From the NCBI GenBank assembly GCA_034406715.1, contig CP137866.1, positions 1,426,001 through 1,490,000 on the forward strand: 64,000 nt of DNA. The letters are read 5' to 3'. Under the pieces are notes generated by a model that saw nothing but the letters and a program-made list of their open reading frames with translations, was not told where the DNA came from and did not search any database. Source of the stretch: Rhodotorula mucilaginosa. Its lineage: Eukaryota; Basidiomycota; Microbotryomycetes; Sporidiobolales; Sporidiobolaceae. Numbering within the stretch: the first letter of the stretch is position 1; each line of letters starts with the position of its first letter. The translations under genes and the position numbers were made by a program. This document shows positions 56,389-64,000 of the stretch, one piece after another.

Positions 56389-56396
56389 TCCGCGGA
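56389..56396. promoter_or_regulatory. PDRE-like palindrome TCCGCGGA between N2 and SNF8
   Basis: Context CCGCTTGTCCGCGGAGTCC, 111 bp upstream of the N2 start and about 395 bp upstream of SNF8. Confidence 0.7.
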
Positions 56397-56789
56397 GTCC
56401 TCCTCGACTGCGGCGGCTCAGCGCTCAGCGCCCAGCCACGGGAGGAGAATTCTCAGGCGGGCGCGGACGGTGGATTGGAAATTCCGAGCCGAGCTTGGTC
56501 AATGGTCGGTCGTGCACAGGAATCGACGGGTGGCAAACAGCACAGATGGAGGGCGCCGATGATGACGCGAAGCGAGTGAGCGAACGAGCGACGATGAGCG
56601 GAAGGGCATTAAGCAAGGGCAGAACTCGCGGTAGACGTGTTCAGTCAGTAGCTGTAGCTATACTTGTGCGGCAAGCAAGGTGTCCTAGTCGCAGCGGGAG
56701 AGACAATACGCTCACGTCTCGATGGTCGGCCCCACTCGACTCCTGTCTTCCTCTTGCCATCGGCACGAGACAAGGCAGGGCGCGCAGGG

Positions 56790-57602
56790 ATGGCCCGCCG
56801 ATCTGCGGGGATCAGCTCTCTGCAGCGGCACCTCGACACGGCCGACAACTGGCACACGCTCGGCGCCTCGCTCGCCGAACAGCAAACCGCGTCGCTCTCG
56901 TCCCAACTCGCGACGTTCCAGCAAGCCTTGTCGCGCTTCTCGTCCCAGCACCGCCAGCAGATCCTCAGCTCGCCGTCCTTCCGCACCCACTTCTCCCAAC
57001 TCTGCAACGAACTCGGCGTCGATCCCCTCGGCGGAGGGGCGAAAGGGCTCTGGGACAAGATTGGCGTCGGAGATTGGTACTATGCTCTCGGCGTACAGGT
57101 CGTCGATGTCTGTCTCGCGAAACGGGAACGTGGAGGGGGACTCGTCGCGCTCGATGAGGTCCTCCAGGGGGTAGAGAGGCTCCGCAGCGCAGGGGGGAAA
57201 GCCGCCCCCGGTTCAACGTCCGAAGTCACCGAACAAGACATCCACCGCGCGATCGACGCTCTCGAACCGCTCGGGTGTGGGTACGCCATCATCACTATTG
57301 GCGGAGGGTCCGGCGGTGGGGGAAAGAAACTCGTCCGCTGCGCTCCGGGAGGACTCGATCGAGACTCGCTCGTCGTCGTCGAAGCCGCTTCGCAGACCGG
57401 TCGAGGCGCCGTCACGCGCGAAGAATTGCTCGAATTTGCGGCCGGTGCCGGCGGCGCATCGTGGGAACTCGATCGGGTTGATCGCGCGCTCGAAAAGGCG
57501 TTGATGGACGATCGGACCGTCTGGCTCGACGAACACGTCGTCGGCAAGCACGGCGCCGTCCACCACGACTATTACGCCCCCGGGTTGTTCGTCATGGAGT
57601 GA
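56790..57602 (+). CDS. SNF8: ESCRT-II subunit SNF8/VPS22 (EAP30)
   Basis: Single exon, 270 residues, close to the family's usual length of about 230-260. Family landmarks: RRSAGISSLQRHLD at the N-terminus; FRTHFSQLCNELGVDPL; WYYALGVQVVDVCLAKR; EQDIHRAIDALEPLGCGYAI in the first winged helix; and the second winged helix ending WLDEHVVG and HHDYYAPGLF. With VPS25 and VPS36 it forms ESCRT-II, which sorts ubiquitinated cargo into multivesicular endosomes. Start chosen at the ATG giving the conserved N-terminus. It has no introns, unlike its neighbours. Confidence 0.92.
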   Translation: MARRSAGISSLQRHLDTADNWHTLGASLAEQQTASLSSQLATFQQALSRFSSQHRQQILSSPSFRTHFSQLCNELGVDPLGGGAKGLWDKIGVGDWYYALGVQVVDVCLAKRERGGGLVALDEVLQGVERLRSAGGKAAPGSTSEVTEQDIHRAIDALEPLGCGYAIITIGGGSGGGGKKLVRCAPGGLDRDSLVVVEAASQTGRGAVTREELLEFAAGAGGASWELDRVDRALEKALMDDRTVWLDEHVVGKHGAVHHDYYAPGLFVME

Positions 57603-58213
57603 TGAATGAACGACAACACTGTATCTACCGAAGATCGCGTATCGCGGAGAAAGTCTCGACGAGGAACAGAAACCGAGGTAAGCCCATCTGAGTGGTCTTT
57701 TTTCACGCTGCATGACACGCACCGGCCTGTGCTGACTTTGCTCCTTCCACCAGATCTCACTTTCGACTTCTTCGATGCCACCATCTGCAGCCGCGGGGAG
57801 CGCCGTCCGACTGCAGGACTCGAGAGCGTCAGTGCCCTGGCACGAGTCGACTTGACTGCAGCTGTCCCGGCCGGTGGCTCGACGACGGATAAACCGGCTG
57901 CATCGTCTCTATCACACGAGCATGGCCTGAATAGACGTTCTGGCGGAACCTAGCCCTGCAGTGTTTCCTCTCTCTGTGGGCGGCGGCCTAACAGAGGAAT
58001 TATCATCGAGCATTGCCGCGCAGGTTCTATCCGTCTCCCGCAGGGGAACTCGTGTACATGCACTGTCTCGCTGTCCTGTACGCAAGTCCAGCGAGCGCAC
58101 GAAGGCTTCCGCGCGAGCTGCTGTGGCGAAAATCCTACTGTAGCTAACGCCGCCCGTCACACCTGCGAGCCGCTCCGGCTACTTGCTGAGTCATCCGAAA
58201 GGTCATTTGCCAG
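57603..58213. other. Intergenic region, no gene supported
   Basis: Lies between SNF8 and the thiolase, both plus strand. No conserved coding sequence seen. Confidence 0.5.
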
Positions 58214-58220
58214 TATAAAA
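58214..58220 (+). promoter_or_regulatory. TATA box TATAAAA upstream of the thiolase gene
   Basis: Good TATA element 250 bp upstream of the chosen thiolase start at 58465 and only 40 bp upstream of another in-frame ATG at 58255. It argues for a transcript start near 58245, so the ATG at 58255 lies at or near the 5' end of the message. Confidence 0.55.
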
Positions 58221-58464
58221 CGGTCGAATATATTAAAGCTGAGAGATATATCATATGGCGAGCGGGTTGCCGAGGGCCGCGGCTCAGGAGGGGACTCCGG
58301 CTACTTCGATCAAGGCGTCGAAAACCGGCAATCGCTCGACCAAGGTCCGGCTCACTCGGCCGGAAAACGTTGGGCCGCCGCTCCATTTTAGACCCGCTCG
58401 CTCGTCTCGTCTCGCTTCCTCTCCTCCTCATCCTCCAACCTCTCGAGACCTCGAAGTACACACG

Positions 58465-60614
58465 ATGTCTGGCCTCATTTCTTCGACCATTGACTCGATC
58501 CGCGGTACCTCGGGCGGCAAGAGCAAGCTCCTCAAGAAGAGCCCCGACGATGGCGAGTCTCTCGTCGAGTAGTCCCCACCCTCGGACAATGCGTCCGTTA
58601 ATAGCGAGTTGGTCGGTGCGGCTAACCAGGTACATGCTTGTGCAGTCGTCGTCACTATGGCGTGCCGTACACCGCTCCAGCGCGCTCGCAAGGGCGGCTT
58701 CAAGGACATGAGCGTCCAGGAACTCTTGATTGCCTTCTTCAAGGTGGGGCACGCGCTCTCTCTCCTTTGTCTGCATACAGACGACTGACACTGGATGCCG
58801 GGATTCATTAGCAAGCCATCCCCGAGATGAAGATCGACCCGGCCCTGATTGGCGACATCTCTGTCGGTGAGTTTCGCCACTCTGCCTCGCGCGACGGGCT
58901 TTGTCAGCCGCGTTTCTCCTCGGCGGTCGACTGAACTGGCTCCTGATTCTTCACACAGGCACTGTCCTCCCGCCCAAGGCTCCGTACGATGCTCGTGCCG
59001 CCGCCCTCGCCGCTGGTATCCCCGAAACCGTCCCTCTCCAGATTGTCAACCGGTACGCAAAATCCTCCCTTGTCGCCCGCCAGCCATTCGAGACCCTGCT
59101 GTCAACGCCGGTTTATTGACGACATCGCTTATCCCTCCCGCGCAGCTTCTGCTCCTCGGGCTTGATGGCCGTCTCGGCGATTTCGAACCAGATCCGCAAC
59201 GGCGAGATCGAGGTCGGACTCGCAGTCGGGTTCGAGTCCATGTCGGCTACGTGCGTCTCGGTTCTCTTCACCTCGGTTCGGTCAAATGAGAGCGAACACT
59301 GACGCCTCTGTGTCTTTGGGGACAATAGTCCGGACCGCGGCGCCGACAACTTTGCCGAGGAGGTGCTCGCCCACCCGGTCGCGCGGGACACGCAGCACCC
59401 CATGGGCTGGACCTCGGAGAACGTCGCCAAGGGTGAGTCCAGAATCTTGCTCTTGAGTTGGGTAGGCCCAACGCGCTGACGGCCAGCGCTTTTTGCCCTC
59501 CGATGACGCACAGACTTCAACATCACCCGCGACCGCATGGACGAGCTCGCCGCCCTGTCTCAGCAGCGCGCCGAGGCCGCGCAAGCTTCCGGCCGCTTCG
59601 ACCGCGAGATCCTCCCGATCGAGGCACTCCAACTCCCCGCCGGTGCCACCCCCTCGGACGCCGGCGCGCCCGCCCCGCAGCGGACCAAGGTCCTCGTCAC
59701 CAAGGACGACGGCATCCGTCCGGGCACGACCAAGGAAAAGTTGGCCAAGATCCGCGCGGCGTTCCCCCAGTGGGGTAACGGGGCTACGACCGGCGGGAAC
59801 GCCAGTCAGATCACGGACGGCGTCGCTGGTGTTTTGCTCATGACCCGGCGCAAGGCCGAGGAGCTCGGGTTGGAGATTCTCGGAAAGCACGTCGCGACTT
59901 CGGTGGCTGGTCTCGCTCCCCGTATCATGGGCATCGTGAGTTCCTCTCCACCTTTGTGCTTCCAGACGGGTCCACCTCCGTGCTTGTTCAGGCGCGGTTT
60001 TCCCTGCCGGCGCTCGGGACGAGACCAGCACGACAAGTGGCAGTTGCGACCACCATACTGAGTGCGTACTGACCCCCCCTCTCACTTTTTCTGCACACGA
60101 TCGCGACAGGGTCCCGCCTTTGCGATCCCCAAGGTCCTCGAGCGCTGCAACATCTCGAAGGAGGACGTCGACCTCTTCGAGGTCAACGAGGCTTTCGCGT
60201 CCATGTACAGCTACATGATCGACATCTACGGCCTCCCGCTCGACCGCACCAACGTCAACGGCGGCGCGATCGCCCTTGGTCACCCGCTTGGATGCAGTGA
60301 GTTTCTTCTGCCTCCCTTCCCTCTCTTTTCTTTTTTCTGGCCAGAAAGAATAGCCTGTCGATCCGCTCTGGATGACCTGGAACAGCCATACTGACGCCCA
60401 AGTCGGGATTCGCTCGCAGCTGGCGCACGGCAAGTCGCCACCGGTTTGCACGAGATCCGCCGCCGCGGCGGAAAGGTCCTCGTCACCTCGATGTGCATCG
60501 GTCTCGGTACGCCTCGGTCCTTTCTTCATTCCCCGCGATAAGCTACAATAGACACTGACGCTACCTCTGGATCATGCAGGCATGGGCGCCGCCGCTGTCT
60601 GGGTTGCCGAGTAA
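58465..60614 (+). CDS. POT1: 3-ketoacyl-CoA thiolase, POT1/ACAA1 type
   Basis: About 424 residues in nine exons, starting 58465-58552, 58646-58743, 58812-58866 and 58959-59052. It catalyses the last step of beta-oxidation, releasing acetyl-CoA. The active-site nucleophile is in [11 protein letters not shown] (near residue 114), the base in [12 protein letters not shown] (near 379) and the second Cys in SMCIGLGMG (near 411). The first intron (58553-58645) is GC-AG: only the GATG|GCGAGT donor joins KKSPDD to [10 protein letters not shown] in frame. The C-terminus WVAE is not a PTS1 and no PTS2 is evident near the start. An in-frame ATG at 58255 would add 70 residues without an obvious PTS2. Convergent with the aminopeptidase, 211 bp away. 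Confidence 0.92.
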
Positions 60615-60825
60615 AGAAAATGGCGAGACGTCAGGCCCTCTCTTGTTCTTTCGGTTCCGTACCAGCTGTTGTAGCGCCGTTTATTCCGTATCGCTCGGAC
60701 GTTCCCATCACGTTCAGCGGAGCTTGGCATCTCGAGAGAATCGCAAGAACAGAGGTAACTGCGTGCTTTTGTGATTTCCTCGAGCAATCCAAACTTCCTG
60801 CTACAAAAGACTGTACTCGGCCTGC

Positions 60826-63800
60826 TCACTGCAGGTACTTGTTGTCGCGCAGCCACTGCTCGACGTCCTTGGTGTCGCGCTCGAGCCACTTGGCCTTGGC
60901 GCGGACGGCGTCGAGACCCTGGCTGAGGCCCTGGTCGAATGCACTCGTGTCCTTGTCCTTGAAGAACGCCTCGACCTGCTGCGCGTCCTTCTCGGACGTG
61001 AGAGACATGAAGCTGTACTTGACGATGTTGCCGATCGAGAAGCTATACGAACGAAAGAGAAGCGCTTGTCAGCTTCTGTTCCAGTCGAGAGAAACCGAAG
61101 TAGCGGAAACGATGGGTGACGTACTTTCCCTTGAAACGCAGCATGATGGCATCGTAGTTCTGCTGGAAGCACTCCCAGATCTTGCGCTTGGCGGCGCGGT
61201 TGCGACCGAGGTAAGCGACGAAAGAGCCCATGTCCTATACAAGCGAACGTTATTGCGATTAGCAAGAGGTCCCGCCCGCTGCACATGATGGCACTGCCGA
61301 GACTGACCTGGTTCTTGACGTCGCCAGTCATCATCATCTTGATGGTTCGGTCGACGAGTTCGGGCTTCTCAGCCGAGCAGAGCGCGACAATCGCGGACGA
61401 CTTGTGCGCCGGCGTCGGCGGGCTCTGGTACACCTCGAGAACCTTCTCGTACTCCTTCTCGCCACCGACACGGACGTTCTGGGCATAGATGCTGGTCTTG
61501 AGGTCACCCGGAATCTCCGAGTCGTCGTTCTTATCCATAAAGGCGCCGAAGCGGCGGCGGTACTCGGCAAGAGTCTCCTCGTCACCGGCGGCAGCCAGGA
61601 CGGAGATGGCAGTCGTGCGGAGCTCGGTGGTGTCGGCGTCGTCCGACTCCTTGAAGTCGAAGCCGAGACGCTGAGCGACAGGCTTGAACAGCTCGCGACG
61701 GAACTTGGAGATGGCGTCGCGGACTTCCTCGGGCTGCTCCCACCATGCCGAGACCACCGAGCCGAGAGCGGTGGAGATCTCTTGCCAGACTGTATCGCAT
61801 CACACGTCAGCTCTGAGTTGCACGCACGCGATACGGGAAGGAAGAGAGTGTTGCTCACCCAGGTTCTCCTCCTCGCCCTTCATTTGCGAGAGCAGGGTAA
61901 GCGAACCGCTCGTCTTGGCGTAACCACTGCTGGCGACGACCGATGCGTCCTGAACGAGTCCCATGCGGTCGTTCAACGAGAATTTGGAAGCGTTGCCCTT
62001 GCCCGCCTCCGAGCCGAGCTTGGCGAGACGAGAGGTCGGGTACAAAGTGCGGTCTGCCGGAAGCGGATGTCAGGGAGCGCTCCAGAGGGGCGCACGTGGA
62101 GGTGGGTGCCACTCACAAACTCCACAGGTCTCGGCGTTCAGCTTGTACGTCGTGTTGGCGACATCCTCGATCTCGATGGTCGTCTCGCGCTCCGACAAAA
62201 CCAACTCCGAATGCACCTTCGACTTGCCAGTCTTCGAGTCGACGACGAGCAGCTGCAGCGGGACGTGCCACAAGGTCTCGTCCTCCTCCGGCTGCATAGT
62301 TCCAGGAGGTCAGCACTTCTCGTACCTTGATCGCGATGACGACGTAGGGAATGGAATGCTCACGGTAGCATCGGCGGTGGCGAAGAACCGGTTCTGGCGA
62401 ACCTTGAGGCCCTTCTCGGTCTCTTCGACCGTGATGAGCGGGAAGCCCGTCTTGCTGAGCCAGTTGTCCATCATCTTGCCGACGTCCTGGCCGGACGCCT
62501 CCGAGATGCCGGCCATCAGGTCCTGCGTCCGCGCGTTGCCGTACAGATGCTTCTTGAGGTAGATCGAACTGCGAGCGCACGAAAGTGTCAGTATCGTACT
62601 GTCGAGCGTAATTTAGAAGAAGCCGGTCACGCACACGCCCTTGAGGAACTTTTCCTCGCCGACAAAGTTGGACAGCATCTTCAAGCAACTCGCGCCCTTG
62701 GAGTACGTCAGCGCGTCAAAGATCTGCTGGATCGTCTCCTCGTTCGGGCAGGGCATCTCGACCGGGTGAGAAGACCGCAACGCATCGAGCGACAAGGCGC
62801 GGGCGAGGTGCTCCGTGATGAAAGCCGAGTGGACGCGCCACGACGGCTCGATCCGGTCGGGGATGATGACCTCTCCCATCAGGGTCGCGAACGACTCGTT
62901 GAGCCAGAGGTTGTCCCACCATTCCATCGTAACGACGTTGCCGAACCACTGGTGAGCGACTTCGTGCGACTGCGTCGAGACGATGCCCTTCTTGGCCTGC
63001 AGACCGGACTTTTTCGGGTCCCACAAGTACAGACTCGTCCGTCCCGTGATGAGTCCCCAGTTCTCCATCGCACCCTGGGCAGCGACCAACCATATTAGTC
63101 TAGCGACCGGCAAAGGCGCACTGAGACCCGAACGGAATGCACGTACGGCGTCAAAGTCGCTCGCGACGAGGGTGTCGAGCTTCGGCAGCGGGTATGCAAT
63201 GTCAAAGATCTCTTCATAGATCGGCAGGATCTTGGCAGTCGTCTCGAGCGCGAGTTGTCCTTGCTTGATGTGGTCCCACGTGGCGTAGACGCGGAGCGGG
63301 ATGGTCTTGCCAGTCAGAGGCGAAGTGAAGGAAGACTCGATGTGTCTGTGCGGGGTAGGCGGGGTGAGTGGCAGGCGCGAGGTCAACAGAAGATTTTTGA
63401 GTACGCACTCGAACTCTCCGTTGGCCCATGCGACGAGGTAAGTCGAGACCTTGGGCGTCGGGGTGAAACGGGTGATCTCCCAGTCATCTGCGGGAGGGAC
63501 AGTCCTGGAGTTAGATGATCGGTCGCGCTCAGCGAGAAGAGGGAGAACTGTCTCGTACCCTTGAAGTCGGCATCATCCTGCTCGACCTTGTTCACAACCG
63601 TCTCCGTCTTCCCCTCCGTCTTGACCGTCTTGCCGACCACCTCCTTCTCCGTCTCGCTCTGGAAGAACTGGTCCCCGAGCAAGTCGGTGCGCGGGAAAGC
63701 GCCGCCGGCACCGAGGTGCTTGGTCGACTCGACGTCCGTGTTGGCGAGGGAGACGGTCCCGGTGCGCGAGATGAGCGAGATCGAGTAGGTCGCCTTTTGC

Positions 63801-64000
63801 GCGGGCTCGTCAAAGGCGGGCTGCGAGTGACCACGCTGGGTCAGCTTCTGTTGGTGCGCTCGCTGTCTGAGGCCGCCAGAAGGAAGAGCCTCACGAAAGC
63901 GCGACGGGCCTGGCCTGTATCAGGTCGGGAATGTCAATATGCAGTGCGGAGGAGGAAGGAGGAGGATCCGGAACCCACATGGCTCGAACTGGGTGAGCGC
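60826..64000 (-). CDS. APE2: M1-family aminopeptidase (APE2/AAP1 type), partial
   Basis: The N-terminal part lies beyond the right end of the window; the stop codon is at 60826. Multi-exon zinc metallopeptidase. Visible hallmarks: the exopeptidase motif GAMENWG, split from its upstream exon by an intron near 63075-63150, and the zinc site HEVAHQWFGN with the downstream Glu in NLWLNESFA (about 62900-62960). The ERAP1-like C-terminal domain follows, ending DTKDVEQWLRDNKYLQ. It removes N-terminal residues from peptides; yeast Ape2/Aap1 are cytosolic or periplasmic and act on Leu, Lys, Arg or Ala. Subfamily assignment is by overall resemblance only. Confidence 0.9.

Noticed and set aside
1-64000. 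tRNA, rRNA and CRISPR
   Set aside because: No cloverleaf-like sequence, rRNA stretch or regular spaced repeat array was noticed on reading either strand.

Overview
The window looks like nuclear DNA of a GC-rich basidiomycete yeast or related fungus. Conserved genes carry many 40-160 nt introns (GTGAGT/GTCAGT donors, CAG acceptors). Products point to a fungus: PIL1 eisosome protein, PPS1-type phosphatase, Zn2Cys6 factor, COG2, ESCRT-II SNF8, peroxisomal-type thiolase. A Rhodotorula/Sporobolomyces-like member of the Microbotryomycetes would fit, but that is inference. I see no rRNA, tRNA or CRISPR.

Layout. 1-3000: fragment of a Ty1/copia element (minus). 3.3-12.8 kb: accessory island with four tandem plus-strand paralogs (family P). 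13.2-16.5: PPS1-like phosphatase. 16.7-20.2: second accessory island with gene H. 20.2-31.4: hypothetical membrane protein, PIL1, Zn2Cys6 factor and a small ankyrin protein. 31.4-48.9: third island, a minus-strand array of six related genes or relics (family M). A whole-looking 7.1-kb Ty3/gypsy chromovirus with identical 363-bp LTRs sits in the last intron of one of them. 49.3-53.0: COG2. 53.3-56.4: fourth island with two minus-strand paralogs (family N). 56.8-64.0: SNF8, 3-ketoacyl-CoA thiolase and an M1 aminopeptidase cut by the window end.

The main result is the accessory system in the islands. I could not assign families P, M, N or gene H to any known protein family. The P, M and N genes share three things. 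First, eleven of the twelve have the palindrome TCCGCGGA about 75-190 bp upstream of the start (twelve sites in all; the exception is relic M4). This is the core of the yeast Pdr1/Pdr3 pleiotropic drug response element. In most copies it lies in a longer block GCTTGTCCGCGGA. Second, almost all introns are phase 0, so nearly every exon is a multiple of three; the conserved genes here mix phases. Third, several independently assembled proteins have nearly the same length (360, 362 and 364 residues). The copies sit between single-copy genes, differ strongly from one another and include relics. This suggests a fast-evolving, lineage-specific and possibly co-regulated system.

Gene models were assembled by eye. 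For PPS1, PIL1, the Zn2Cys6 factor, COG2, the ankyrin gene, the hypothetical membrane gene, P1, P3, P4, H and N1 the summed exon length is an exact multiple of three with an open frame, which supports the splice sites chosen.
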